DNA of 64,000 nucleotides, from positions 1 to 64,000 of the forward strand of contig JAANDG010000520.1 of assembly GCA_036852015.1 (NCBI GenBank). Reading direction: 5' to 3'. The position numbers were made by a program, and so were the translations under genes. This DNA is from Pelodera strongyloides. Its lineage: Eukaryota; Nematoda; Chromadorea; Rhabditida; Rhabditidae. The notes under the pieces were generated by a model. That model did not search any database and was not told where the DNA came from. It saw only the letters and a program-made list of their open reading frames with translations. Positions 1-13,148 of this stretch are shown here, one piece after another (position 1 is the stretch's first letter; each line of letters opens with the position of its first letter).

Positions 1-377
1 TATATCTTCCACACCCCAATTTCCGTGTAGGTCTTCATGCTTCATGAAAAGAAATCCTAAAAAAGGAGAAAGCCGCAATATACATAGCCTAATGCTTTAA
101 GTCACTATTCGAAATCAGCCTAATGCTTTAGGTCACTATACAAATCTTATTTGAATTGGTAGGCATTGTTCCTTTACAAGTTTACAAAAAAATTTGATGT
201 GAACCTTCTATGCCCAGCCTGTAGTCTGGTGCAACGAAAATCATTTTTCTTCTTGAAAAATTGCGGATGATTCCGGAAGCTCGGTACGTGCGCTTTGATC
301 CGATCTAAAGTCATCTTTTTCTTTATTATATATCTATCATCTATACATATAAATGATGTATTGTTGAAGAAACTCAC

Positions 378-848
378 AACATACGAGCCACCATGAATCC
401 AGAAGATCACAGGGAGTTTCTCTTTGTGCCTCTGAACTAATGAGAATGAAACGGAGTATGTATGTTGTTATAAAGGGATCGATCGTCTTAAATGTCCTCT
501 TTTTACAATATTTAACATAACACCTTTTTGACAGAAAAACCCCCAGGAAGATAAGTCAACGAGCACTTTTCATCAACTTGCCTGTTTATTCCCATCCAGC
601 GGGATAATAATCTTCAAATAAAGACAGTCTTCTGATTCCTCTTGTCCTCTCCTTCGCATAACATCATACTGTAAGCACGATGTATTCCTCGTTGTGTCCA
701 CCACTTCCGCCCATTTTTCTGGTTCCTTTGGTGACTGAACTACTTGAAACATAATTCGATATTCCATATTCTTCCGCGTAGAAAACGATAATTTATAATA
801 TTCGTCATATCCAACCGAAACGAGGAATTCCGAAACATGAGAATCCAT
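378..848 (-). CDS. Carboxylesterase type B, N-terminal exons only (partial)
   Basis: Two exons join in frame. Exon 1 (848 down to 582) encodes 89 residues containing EKWAEVVD, a Cys and then SEDCLYLKIIIP, the conserved EDCLYLN-type strand of the esterase/cholinesterase family. Exon 2 (431 to 378) adds KEKLPVIFWIHGGSY, which matches the oxyanion-hole HGG strand. The exon 1 donor is CAG|GCAAGT, a GC-AG intron; exon 2 begins after TTCAG and ends before GTGAGT. The family is a serine hydrolase of the alpha/beta fold, often secreted or membrane-tethered. The catalytic GESAGG exon is not visible between 1 and 377, so it must lie outside the window or be lost. No signal peptide precedes the Met at 848, so a further 5' exon is possible. 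This is either a gene cut by the window edge or an esterase relic. Confidence 0.72.
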
Positions 849-2480
849 GATTTCTTAAGAAAAGGAATCTCTCCTTTATATTTTTAGGTTCTCCATGGCA
901 TATTTTTGGAGATCTGGGTTTTCAAGTTCTGCAGTTTTCACATAAAAATATTTTTAGTCACAAAAACATTATATTTTCAACTACAATTGGGGCTAGGCGC
1001 GCGATAGCGCGCCTAGCCCTTTTTGGTTCTTCTACGGGGTTTTCCCGGACCTTGGAGCACTTTTCAATTAATAGCACAAAAACTACTGAACCAATCCGTC
1101 TCCAATTTTGCAAAACTACTCTGGAATGTATTTACTATAAGCCTGCAAAAATTCAGCCCTTAAAGTCAAGTTTGAATATATGTAATAACAAGGGCCTCTG
1201 ACGTTATATGTCGGTATATATTTATGTATCCAACCTTCCTCAATTTTGGAGAGGGTGAACGGATCCTTTTGAAATCAAAGGCAGTATAGCAAGTCGGCTT
1301 GCGGGCATCACGCAAAGCCATCAGAATTTTAAAATACATTTCTAAGTATTGATTTTTTTTTTTTCTTGTTTTTCAGCATTTTTGTACATTTACGGCCCTA
1401 GCGCGCTTCGCAATGAACATTTTGGTCCCAAACTTCGGCAGTAGATAGATGAAGTGTTGATGAGAATAATTCTCTGTGACGGCAACTTTCTCTGATATCG
1501 ATTTCTTGGACTTTTGGGCCTCTGAAAATTGCACCGCGTTTTCATGCAAGACGAAGCCCCGCCCCCTAGGTGGACCCCGCCCCCTTTGACCGCTAGCCCG
1601 CCTAATTGAGGGAGCGTCATAGTTAGTGGGTAGGATAAGTTATACTGCATTCAACCACGGAAAATAACTGCTCTATAAAAGCAATACCCTTCCTTGGGTA
1701 TTATTTTTTTTTCGACCGTAATCTATTATTATGCTTGTAAGCCTAGGGGCTAGGGAAACCCCTTTTTTGGTCTTGAGCACACGCAATGTGATGAAAGCTT
1801 TTTTTGAATATGTATGTCAAAGAAAAGACGAAGATTTCAGTACCGATTTATTAACCTTTTTCGCCAACAAAACCGACTTTTGAGCAGCATTGCTCTTGCA
1901 TATCCCTTCCTATGATATAGTCTACTGCAGTGGGATTTGCTGAATATTGTGGAAGAACTAAAGTGGTAAAAGACTGAAATTCTAAGTCGGCGAAGTTGAA
2001 AAGATAATTTGTGACTTTTAGTTCTGTGCAAGAGGTGAACATACTGCCAAAGTCACATACATTATCACATAACTTTTAGAATACAAGTTTGGAAACCACT
2101 TTCTGAATTGAAGGGATAATGTATTCTGAATTCTGAATTCTACATAATCGAATATACATATGGTGGCATATGGCTATTTGCACAGCCTACTCTTTCCGAA
2201 TTCTTAGGTTGGATGCGTAATCTTGCCGACACAGTGGCTACTTGGTGTAACTGGTAGAGTAGGACTCGTAGTAGGTGTATTATGGTTCAAGTTCTGGAAG
2301 CGGCGAATTTTTTTTTTTGCAATGAATCGGGCCAGCAATTATTCGACATTTAACTGCGTTATACATATCAATATGAGACAAAATTGGATGTTTGTGTATA
2401 AGTTATTGAAAGAAGTAAGTTTCTAATTTTTATCCCTCAATATCAAAGGATATTTGCCAAATCCTCAAGGGAAATATTTT
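849..2480. other. Intergenic, no gene seen; GC-rich palindromes
   Basis: I see no supportable gene here. A strong palindrome near 991-1018 (GGCTAGGCGCGC followed by its inverse) and later CTAGCGCGC and GGGGCTAGGG motifs suggest remains of a repeat. The reading frame at 1390-1650 is low-complexity and crosses these repeats. Confidence 0.5.
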
Positions 2481-3396
2481 ATCGTGTAAAAAGTGGACTG
2501 TTTTAGGCCCGTGTTTTTGATCTTCTGCGCGACGTGAGTCAAAAGTATATTGCTAGTGTGTAGTTATTAATTACTTACTATATTAAAAAAATGAGCGGCG
2601 ACAAAAAGAGACCATTCAGTTCTAGCTGCGAGCAAAAAAAAGTGATAAATTCATTTCTGAAGACTAAATAATATTTTACAACCCCAATTTTAATTGCCAC
2701 TTATTATATCCAACGGGGAGCCAAAAATTGCGGCGCTCCCTTGCTGTTTCCCATTGTGGTTAGTTAACTAGTGAACCTAAAAATAAGGTGTGGAGTGTGG
2801 ACTATGGAAATAGCCGAACTGACAAGGTTGACCATTTAAAAAAAGGAATTAATAATGGTATTTATGGGGAAGTATGTTTATAGTGTGTGTGTAGATAATG
2901 CATCTTATCAAAAGACATCACACTAGCCCATACACACATATTCATAACAGTGCGGGAAACGGTGTCTCTGGCATCGTGTAATATATTTCAAAGGTTTCTG
3001 GGTCATTAGCATAGATACACGTCTTGTATTCATTTAGCGGAATGGTTTCTTTTGAGATATACACCACTGCGCCTTTTGTTTAGTATAACTAACAACTATA
3101 AGCTGCAAGATGCGACCTTTGCCAGCCGCAATTTGTGGCTCCCCGTTGGATAGAAATAAATAATTGGCAAATTAAAATTTGGTGTTTCATAAAATATTAT
3201 TTAGTCTTCAGAAATGAATTTATCACTTTTTGTTTTGTTGCCGCAGCTCAGAACTGAATTGGTCTCTTTTTGTCGCCGCTCATTTTTTTAAATATAGTAA
3301 GTAATTAACTAACTACACACTAGCAATATACTTTTGACTCACGTCGCGCAGAAGATCCAAAAACACGGGCCTAAAACAGTCCACTTTTTACACGAT
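2481..3396. mobile_element. Foldback/long-TIR element (about 916 bp)
   Basis: Arms of about 250-270 bp at 2481-2733 and 3126-3396 are imperfect inverted copies of each other. Both carry, in opposite orientation, AAAAAGTGGACTG, AGGCCCGTGTTTTTG, CTGCGCGACGTGAGTC, the GAGCGGCGACAAAAAGAG segment and GGGGAGCCA. The roughly 390-bp loop between them has no ORF. This is the architecture of a foldback or long-TIR MITE. I could not define a target-site duplication, so the superfamily is unassigned. Confidence 0.75.
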
Positions 3397-5660
3397 ATTC
3401 AACATTAGGTTTTCAATACAATTCAGCATTCGTTCAATAGTAATAAAGAAATACCTCAAATCGTAATTCTCCAATGGGGGGTCTTGCGTACGGGATTGAT
3501 TCGTACACTTCTGCGAAAGTACCGTCAAACTGCAACCAGTCGTTTCAATTAATTCGAATTGAAATAAGATTGCGTGCAGAACTACATTTATTTTACAACA
3601 TGTTCTTGTCTGGTCAGTACGCTCTTTATTTTGTAGATTAACAACAACTTACCTCTTGTAATTGTCCCCTCACATTGCCATAAATTGTTTTGAGAAGGAC
3701 ACTCTCAATGTGAATTGGTAGAAGGGAATACACAAATAAAGTGAGGGCGATCACATCAAGCATAAGTCGACTGCAGAATACTCTAGACAGTTCAACAATC
3801 AGCAGTGCACAAACTTTCGTCCACAATTTGGAGCAACTAACTACCACACAATTGAGAACTGACAAACATGAACTTCTTCAGTCATTTAATTGCTTTACCT
3901 ATCAAGTATGAACAATATAAAAATGAACCGAGATCAAGCTAAATGTTGCACTTTTGAAATTTACTTCGTTGGCAAGTAAATTGTGGTTTTTGAAGAAAAG
4001 GTTCAACAACAGGCGTTCAGATTGAGGCGTTTCCCGAAAAGCCCTTAATCCTCACTTCAAGACACTTAGAATAAAAATTTAGTGTTTTGCAAAAAAATGG
4101 CAGCATAATAAGTATCCACATGAGCGAATTTCAATACGAAGAAAATATGAATGATTTGAAAAGAGCTACTAGATGTTATTCATTGCCTCAACAATTAATT
4201 ATTCATGAGAAACGTTTCTCCATCATCATTTACTTTATATAGAATTGTCAAGATTACAATGATACTGGAGTCTCGTTTGTGGCTGAATGTTATTACATAG
4301 TACGGGAAGTATGAATATGCCATTGATAGAGCAAAAAACTTTCGTTATTGTGCCAATTTTCTGCACTCAATATGTTCTTGAGAAATCTTTTTCTCCTCGT
4401 GATAGTCGTCAATAAAAATGGGGAAGTATGGACCAGTTGGCACTATTCCCGCAAGGAAAAAGGGTCCCAACGATGAAAAAATGAGTCAAGCAACAGGTGA
4501 AAAGCAGAATGTGCTTGTGGAGAGAAAGCTCTTCATGAAATAAAGCGAAGGTACATTTCCTGCAACTCATTGAGAGTAACCACAAAGCGTATGGTGCATA
4601 CATGGAGTCTTTTGCAAGTGGTGATCTCTTTAATTCTTCGAACCAGGGGAAAAAGATGCACAAATTTCGAGAATATAAGTGGACTACTAGCACTGGGATT
4701 ACACTGTGGAATTGCGCATTGCTAGAAAATTCGAGCTGGGATCAAATAAAATGCCGCTGGTGTTACATTAAACTTCTTTTCACATATTGGATCGAATGCT
4801 CACTGAGAGGAAGGGTGATGTGAGAAGAATGACAGCCGCTTTAATAACATTATCGCAATATTTGATAAGGCCCAATGACATCTGGCACTTGCATGCCGAA
4901 GTCAATGATTGCCTCGTATTCAAAATTCACAATCAGTGATTATGAACCATCGAGCTTGTAAATGAAAACAATGTGTAAGAATGATGGAGCACGCACCAAC
5001 TTAGATAGACCAATAAAGAAGTGTATGGCATTGTTGGCGTGAGTGAAATGCATTGTACAACTTCTCAGAGAACCACCCTCGTATTTGAATTGGAACGTTG
5101 TCCTTTATGAAGTTTGTGTTTGTGATCTACACGTTCGTCTTCACACTGTGATCTGCCTATTATTATGCTGGTAATGAGGTGTTTCCTTCACCCTGGTCCC
5201 AATTCGTCAGTTCAAGGTACGCATCGTGTGTATCGACCGTCACAAAATCTATTTAGATGTCAATTTTTCTGCGATATTCAGGCTGTGTTCTTGATGTTAG
5301 TGCGCGGCTGATGTGCACAACGAAGTTGTCGTGCGCGCGCCTGCTTCACAGTGTATTTGTTTGGATTTGACAGGTTGTCTTTCTCTCAGGGAGGAGCATC
5401 CCAGAATGGGCCTTCTTCAATCCGCCTGGAACATCTGAACACTCAGAAATACGGACCACCCGGAATGGGAACGCTATAACTTTCGGAAATGAGTCACTCG
5501 TTTTCTATTAACAAAGTCACGTTTACTTCGCTTTTGCTTCGCTTTGTCTCTAACAGCATCACATGCCACGTTTCTTTTATATGTTGCTGTTTTCTTTTAG
5601 CCCGCACTCGTGTTATGTAGCTTTACCTCACATGCTCAATATTTATTTCACTAGAATCTT
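3397..5660. other. Intergenic region, nothing supportable
   Basis: No ORF on either strand shows a recognisable domain or a chain of compatible splice sites. The part just before 5665 must hold the promoter and leader of the following gene. Confidence 0.5.
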
Positions 5661-5664
5661 TTAG

Positions 5665-8393
5665 ATGTTGCGTCTCATATTATGCTGTTCCTTAATAATA
5701 GCCGTACAAAATGAAGGCATTTCGGAAGATTTCCAAGCACTCATGAAGAAACATTTCCCGGATAGTGTGGGTTCCTTACCTTTTGTTTGGGGTTCGCTTT
5801 CTTGCACGAAATAAGTGCCACTCAGGTAATTCGACTGGAATTCATCTTTGAGTCAGTGAGAGGGAGTTTGCTACTGAGCTAATGGGGTATGCTACCGGCC
5901 AATTGCCTACTTTTAACTGACATTGTCACCTTTTGGAAAATTTTAATTCCTTTATTTTTAAGATTGATTGTTCGAACAAAATTAAATAAGTTCCTGATGA
6001 AAAATACCTCGCAATAGTCTTCAATTGAACTTTCGCATTATAAAATTTGACACAAGAATATAATGAGTTCGTCAGTTAGAATGCTGGATTACGAAAACTG
6101 TCTCTCAATTGCCTGGATTCATCGTCCATTGGCAATTCAGTCAATTGTCAGGCAATGTCACATCCAATCAAACGATAACAAGAATTGTTCCGCTTTCAGA
6201 AGGTACTCGACGAAGTACTCGTCGCAATGAAGAAACGAATGGCGGAAAAGAATGTTACAATGAATGGAACATTAAACGCCAATGACTTTCCATTCACTGG
6301 TCGGCATTCCATGGATGAAATGTCTAATTTCTTCGCCCAATTGATGAATTGTGCCTATGGATGGTGCTCATACCGTTGGTATGTCGAACTATACTTGTGG
6401 TCCTGGTTTGAAATTGAAGAAGCGCTGATTATTGTTGCAAAAAACCAAAACCGTTCTAATCGAAGCCATTATAATACCTGATCATTTCAGTTGTGGCGTT
6501 CCAATGGCTCGGCCAATTCGGCCAGAATACAATCCGCCCTCTTCATATCCAGTTGTAATGCGAACGAATCCAACAACAATGTCTTCGCACTTGAAAAGTC
6601 TCAAAAACAAAAAGATTCCAGTTCACACTCACCGCCTAGTACAGGAAAGACAAGCTCAAGTTGCACCGCAGCTTGTAATAAGCAGGTAAACGGAAGTGTA
6701 GTTCCTCACGGTTCCTTTCCTCTTATTCTATCAGCTCCAGTAGTAAAGCAACCGTTGTTAGTTTATAGCTATTTCATACAAAAGCTCCTACTTCTCTGCT
6801 GAACATGTCATAAGGCAAAACTTTGAATTTGAACTCCCTCATTCAAGTGCACACTTTTGAAGCGTAAAACAATTTAAAAAAAATCAATATTAATTGTTTT
6901 TTTTTTGAGGCAACCACCAGTCTTACCGGTCTCCACGCCTCTGGTGCCCGTAGCTTCGCCTCAATTCCAACAGCAAAGACGCCGTCCGGCGGTCGCTTGT
7001 CCGAAGGCTTGCCAACCAAACTGCATGCCAAAATGCTTGAAACGATATAATGAGATAGTTTACGAATTCATGAACAGTTTGACACAGGTATGCTTATTTG
7101 TTCATATATTGCTCCTCATACTTTATGTATATAGTCATTCAACCCGTTGCGAATAAACGGTTAAAGCTAGAAGTCCAGATAACAGCGAACATGCCGCACT
7201 AGTTATGTTATAAAACCTTTCAGACCGATATCATGGGGCTTCCATCGACGCAAAGTGGGAGTCGTCGGAGTGTGGAGTCCCGACTGACTCATAGAAGGAA
7301 TAGCGGTGGGCCGTACGGAGGAGGGTATATTCCAGACCATGGGTCGGACAACCAGGGCTACGAATGGACCACCAACAATGGCATAGAGGAGAGCCCATGG
7401 GCCGAGGTTTGTTCTTTAATTGGCTGTTTGTATGCATTCGGTGAAAAAGATTTTTCTCTCCAAAAGCATGAGAGCAAACCTTTGAATATCAAAAAGCACT
7501 CAGTGAGATTCTGAAAACGATTCCGTGATAAATGTCCCACGACTGTTCATACTTCTGTCTAGAAGGAGCCGTGGCTTCCATCAGTTCCTGTCGAAGAAGA
7601 CCGTCCGTTATGCCGTCCGGATTGCATGCCACTCTGCATGGAAAGCTGTATTGTGGGCGAACCAAGAAAGCAATGCCGACCAAGTAATTCTTTGCAAACC
7701 ATTCTATATGACGATGGCGGAGGCGGCTTCCACTTATCATAGCGATGTCATATTAAGAATAAGGAAGAAGGTAATTTCCCATATAAGTTGTTACCTTTCA
7801 GCATGTATGCCCCATTGTTCGCCAGCATGTCTCGATGCGCCTCCTCTTATGGTCCCCTGCACTGATTATGATAGATGTTTCTGTCCTGCCGGGTGAGCTC
7901 TCGAACTTAGTTTTGCTGAACTTCTTATCTTACCATTCACAAGTGTGCCCATTCAAGTCAAGTAACATTGTCTCTTCAGATATGTGCAGTGCAGTGAGAG
8001 CACCTGTTGTATGAGATATCGATCGATGGCTGTCAGATATAAAGATAAACTGGCGGCTTATCGATTCAGTGATGATGAACAGCCGAACGTGGGCAATAAC
8101 GAGACCACAGTGTACGTACAAGCGCTCCGTGGAATGGGAGGTGACAAGGATAAGGTTCGCTTTGAGCATTTGCGAGCTTTGCAATTGAAAAGAGACTTCT
8201 TTGAGCCTCATTATGTTGGCTTAGTCTTCCCTCTGGACGTTCCGTTGTTTAGGTAGAAACAATGACGAAGGTGGTCGAGGGCGGAACGACAAAGGAACTT
8301 CCTAACAATGCCACAATCATCTTCTATCCAGAAAAGAAAAAGGCCGAGATTGTAATGAACGACGGAGAAGTGCTTGTTGAAGAAATTAATTAA
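5665..8393 (+). CDS. Secreted proline- and cysteine-rich nematode protein, multi-exon
   Basis: The ATG at 5665 sits directly after CTTTTAG, a typical trans-splice acceptor. It opens a signal peptide (MLRLILCCSLIIAVQN). Exons then read KVLDEVLVAMKKRMAEKN... (about 6201-6379), a Pro-rich piece (about 6493-6684), PPVLPVSTPLVPVASP... with CPKACQPNCMPKC (about 6909-7087), a Gly/Arg-rich piece (about 7225-7407), CRPDCMPLCMESC (about 7563-7750), CMPHCSPACLD...CFCPAG (about 7802-7892) and a piece with CSESTCC (from about 7981). The last exon (8256-8393) ends EVLVEEIN-stop and follows a 5' splice site at DKDK|GTTCGC. The repeated C-x3-C-x3-C motif suggests a disulphide-bonded extracellular or cuticle-associated protein. 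I do not recognise a named family, and internal exon ends are approximate. Confidence 0.7.
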
Positions 8394-9761
8394 CAAGATT
8401 TGCATTTTACTGGGAAAAATATTTCGACACACTAGAGTTGCAAGAACTTTAGCGATAGCTTTGTTCTAACTGCAATAGTTAGGTATGTTTTTAAACAAAT
8501 AATCTTTGCAATAGCAGTTAAGATACAGACGCTTAGTAGTACTATTCTCCGACGAAACTTTAGTCGTTGTCTTTAGTGATATTTTGGGTAAGAAAAAACT
8601 GTCACATTTTTTTCATGTTTACCCATTACCGTACAAAGTAGGAAATGTTTAACTTTCTAAATGCAGTTTCTTGAATCACATTATCAGAGTGAATTGTTAC
8701 TTTATGAAAACTTAGTCCTTCAAATATGAATATGACAACAAATCCGTCACACCCTTTCCGGAACACGAATTTACGTTAAGCTTCTTTCTCTTCTCTTTGC
8801 CTTCCATGAAACAAAATAAACAAAAAAAAAGTTACAGTCCTACGATTCTTCTCCATCTGATAATGTTCCCATTGGTTGGGTATATTTAACATAGTGTTTT
8901 TGTTGCTTTGTTTTTTAAATAAACAACTACAAATCATATGTATACTTGACAAACTCAACAACAATATTTACACTAAACATCATGCCGAATGAGCATTGGC
9001 TTATTTTCAAACAGTTCAGTAGCACATGTTTATTAAAAACAACGAACATTCAGTGCATCGCCTCCATTAATTGCTATTAAACGTTAAGTCAAATCAGAAA
9101 TAAATGAACTTGCAGTCCCACAAATAAAGCGCGTTGTTTAAAAAGTCGAGTTGCAAAAGACACTTTTAACAAATTTTTTTTTACAAAATACACGTTGGAG
9201 GATTAGTGAAATGTTGGTAAAGTTATTTGTTAATCAATTACATAGAGGGCTGCTTACCACAGCAGGAGCATTAAGGAACAAAAGGCACACAAAAAGTTAT
9301 TTGATCAGCGACAGCTAGTTCTCATTTTTATAAGAGGACAGTTCGTGCAGAAAAGCACCTGCATTTTTTTCAGTAAAAAATAATTTGGTTTATGTTTCAT
9401 TTTTGTTAGTCTATTAGAAAAAAAGCAGAAATTGTTACTCATAAAATACATTAAAAGAATTACGCACAATATCCGCGATTAGCTGTACACATATGTATCA
9501 TTATTGTATCTCCAACGTGAAATAGGGTGTCCAACGGGCATGACGCGCAACTGAAAAGGAACATAAACTGGTGTATACAAATCTATTTCTGGATGAAACC
9601 TATGCTGTCGCATGACAAAAAAAATCACTTATATTTGGCTTAGAATCTGGCTTCACAGGCCTTTGTTTTATAGGAGATGTCATGAGGGACTGAAACCAAA
9701 TATTGGGTCATATCCGGTCATGTGGTCCTCAGAATTGAAGTAGCAGAGGTGTTCGTTGCGT
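8394..9761. other. Intergenic/3' regions of convergent genes
   Basis: AT-rich sequence between the ends of two convergent genes. I see no coding exon or recognisable repeat. It should hold both polyadenylation regions. Confidence 0.5.
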
Positions 9762-10955
9762 TCACGTGCGAGACATGAAAGGCCCTCCTTTGAGAGGCAC
9801 TGGCTCTGAAAGGGGCTGGCTGAACAGCCGCAAACATTCCTCTGTTTTTTTATGCCGTGCTCGCAACATTAAACAAGAGTATGTGTCTCTAACCTTGTAT
9901 GCGTTATGAATCTCTTCCACCCGCTTAAGCTGGTCGTCTGGAAGCTCTTTTATGACCTGAATTAAGAAACATTGATTTCCAAGCAGAGAAATCTCAAGCA
10001 AAAATGTGTGAAATGCGGATTCATTCGGCATGAAAATATCAACAAAAAAAAACATTACCGGGCTGAGTTCGGCCATCTGAAGGGTTCCCAATTTTCTTTT
10101 TAGTTCTGACAATAACGACGCCCTGCAGAAAACAGGAAACCGGTCACTGGATAGAACGAGCTAGGTTTTGCAAAGAAACAACAAATTAATGTAATAATCA
10201 CGTGACTTACACACCAAACTTTCATAGGGCGCAAAGAGCGTTCGCGATACAAAACATAGTTGAAATCCTTCTCAGGTACTGAAATCTACAAAACGGCCCG
10301 GATCGATTGTACAAATGAACAAAAACATCATTAGTTGTACCTCTGTAAGCAGTGGAATCCCAATAGCAGTGCTTCTACAATAGTCTTGGGTTCGAGACTT
10401 TTCTTGTGGAGGTCGTGTTCAATGAACATCTCAATTTCCTGCTTAATGGTGGGGATTTCGAATCTATCCCCGCAATGCATCAGTGACACGAGATTAGCAT
10501 CTGAATTGATGATTTGCATTAATCGTGAAAGCAAATAAAATCATTGTATGCAAGAATAGTTGAACAGACGAAGAAGATGAACACTGACCATTGATCTCTC
10601 GATTGAAAACAAAATTTTCATTGGGACAAATGAAATCAAGCATGATGGCGACATCGTTTATGGAAATATCAGTGAAGACAACACGTTTATTGCGAGCCTC
10701 TTCGTAGTTTTCATTTAGACAAAGGCTGAAATACACATTGGGTGCCATAACGATGGGTAAGTTCTAATGCGATTAATTAACTGACATAAATGTAATAAAT
10801 AAATAAAAACTATATTAAAAAATGCCTTACTTTTTAAAGTAAGGGCTCAGTTCCGCCATCCAGAAGCGGTTGACGTATAAACTTCCCTCAGGAAAAACGA
10901 GCTCAAAATCCCTCAATTCCGACGGGACAGAGAATTTTGATAGGGCTTTGTTCAT
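9762..10955 (-). CDS. BTB/POZ domain protein
   Basis: Exon 1 starts at the ATG at 10955 and reads MNKALSKFSVPSELRDFELV, then FPEGSLYVNRFWMAELSPYFK, the classic opening of a BTB fold. Exon 2 (about 10609-10727) gives LCLNENYEEARNKRVVF and the DISINDVAIMLDFICP helix. Exon 3 (about 10342-10500) gives LVSLMHCGDRFEIPTIKQE, a BTB core helix, then a BACK-like helix (KTIVEALLLGFHC). Further exons near 10220-10270, 10060-10120 (SELKRKLGTLQMAELSP) and 9900-9960 (VIKELPDDQLKRVEEIHNAYK) complete a C-terminal helical part. BTB proteins often act as cullin-3 substrate adaptors. No MATH or Kelch domain is visible. The 3' end is uncertain: the stop at 9762 applies only if no further splice follows NAYK. Confidence 0.72.
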
Positions 10956-12734
10956 TTATAATATTGTTCTGACCACCAAACTCTGAAGAAGTAGGTTAAA
11001 TTATATAATCTGAAGCCATTACTAGGATCCATACTGAGACCCCCTATGGGGCTTCGACAGCGGTTTTACACGGCTTTTCTGTTTAAACTGAAATATACTG
11101 AAGACAGTCATCACATTTTAATATTTGACATAACTGTGAATTCACAACTACATTAACAAATGCATACGTTCTGTATGGAAGGCGAATTAGCTGACATATA
11201 ATAGTAACAATCACGTAGGCAAATAATATTGTAACTAAGAAGTTTCTACCTAGGAATAATGTGACGCTAAACCGATTCAAAAAAATTAGCACCTTTGAAA
11301 AAATCTCTAACAACTGGTCGAATTATAAACAAAGACATTTTGTCCGTCAAAATGGCACATTAGGAATCAACAATTGAAAACAGGAGAAAAACTACCCCCC
11401 ATCTCCGAAACAACTATTGTTGCACTTTAAATTTCTTTATATAAAATACACAGATCATTTGAAAAGGACATGAAAAGGACATTCGAGGACATGAAGTTTG
11501 ACTGAAATTTTTCTCCATATAAATAGAACAGGGTAGAATGACACACACACACATATTCAAGCAACATCCACACTATAACAACATAAAGTATGTAAGAAAG
11601 TTGTCGGGAATTGGAAACCATGAAACACAGCTTTTCTGAAAATATCTCAAGTGCTTGATGTAACAACTGGCTTTTCAACAAAGACACCAACGAGTAAATA
11701 ATGTTGGACAGGTTTGTTGAAGTTGGGGGCAACAATCTTATGTGAGCGCTATCGCGCTAACAAAGGAACGTAAACAAAGAGAATAAATAAATTGAAAAGC
11801 TACATAAAAATTCTACTATTCTAATATAGATTCTTCTGAATATACAACTGAAAAGTAAACCAGAAGAAATTCCTATGATTGAACAAAATGCTGGGAATTT
11901 CTTAGGATTATATCTCATTTGTTTGTTGAAACTGGTTTTCTTACCGCTTTACTATATTTTAATTATTAAGAGTATTTTATAACACAATATGCACGTTACA
12001 TTGCTTTCTTTGATTTACAGCGTGCGTAATAAATTAATTATGCACAATAATTCGTATATATTATAAATTGTCATATATATAATCTTTTGTAAAATATAAT
12101 CGCTTAGAAGTCCTCTTTCTACTCTCTAGCATACATATATGATGAGCAGCGATCACCGGGAGGTAGGAGAAAACAGCCTACTACAACAGTAAAATTCTAA
12201 AATCTTTGTGTTGTCGGACTGCTTCATAAAGTTGAGGTTTTATGTTTTTATGATGTACATTCATATAATACATTAGCATTCTAATATTTACAAAAGCTTA
12301 ATAAGAAGTTACTTTAGAACAATAATTTAGAGCCAAACGGGGTGATGTTCGAACTCCGAATGTTAACAACTGATGGTGGACAGCTGGTGATCAATCAATA
12401 GCACGCAAATTTAGCACTCAATGGTTCGCTACTCCGTTGAAGGCTGCCCAACGGCAAAACTCACATACCCCGCATAATGCAGGCATGTCTTCTGTTTTTC
12501 GCATGAAAGGAACATAGGAATTTTATCGTGGAAAAGACCCCTTGTATTGGATAGTTTGGTATCATGTTTACTCCGAAAGGAACCGCTAGGAAAAAAACAA
12601 TACTCTTCAAACTAAAGATGAAACAATAGCTACGCTGGACACCCAAACTGGGTCAATGTGATTTTGAATACGCTTCGCAGAGACACCATACTTCAGTACC
12701 TTTGCGCCGATTGACACACTTCATTAGAACACTT
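10956..12734. other. Intergenic region, nothing supportable
   Basis: AT-rich, without domain-bearing ORFs. GAGCGCTATCGCGCTA near 11745 resembles the GC palindrome near 1.0 kb and may be the remnant of a shared repeat. Confidence 0.45.
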
Positions 12735-12738
12735 TTAA

Positions 12739-13148
12739 AGGGTCAGGCCCATTTCAAATGACCCCTATTTTTGATGATTCGATCTGGTTCTCCATGTCAA
12801 ATATAGTAGGATGCAATATCTTTCTAATTTTCAAGCGCAAAATTCACACACTATTCGGCAATTTACCGTGGGCAGTCATACCCAACTATTTATCGCAGTT
12901 TGCACGCCCCTTCGCGCTGATTGGCCAATATCGCAATTGCCACGCCCCATAGAGCAAATAGACCAATTAATGCGAAGAGGCGTGACAACGGCGGTAAATA
13001 GTTGGGTATGACTGGCAATGGTAAATTGCCGAATACTGCGTGAATTTTGCGCTTGAAAATAAGAAAAATATCGTATCCTACTATATTTGACATGAAGAAT
13101 CAGATGGAATACTCAAAAATAGGGGTCATTTGAAATGGGCCTGACCCT
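12739..13148. mobile_element. Palindromic MITE with TTAA target duplications (piggyBac-like)
   Basis: The 410-bp element is flanked by TTAA at 12735-12738 and 13149-13152. Its ends (AGGGTCAGGCCCATTTC and the inverse) match for at least 36 bp. The inverted similarity then continues inwards, including CAAATATAGTAGGA, AAGCGCAAAATTCA, GGCAATTTACC and CATACCCAACTATTTA. There is no transposase ORF. TTAA duplication is the signature of piggyBac-type cut-and-paste insertion, so this is probably a non-autonomous passenger of that superfamily. Confidence 0.85.

Noticed and set aside
1390..1650. Gly-rich 86-residue minus-strand ORF
   Set aside because: Lies in repeat-derived GC-rich sequence with no domain.
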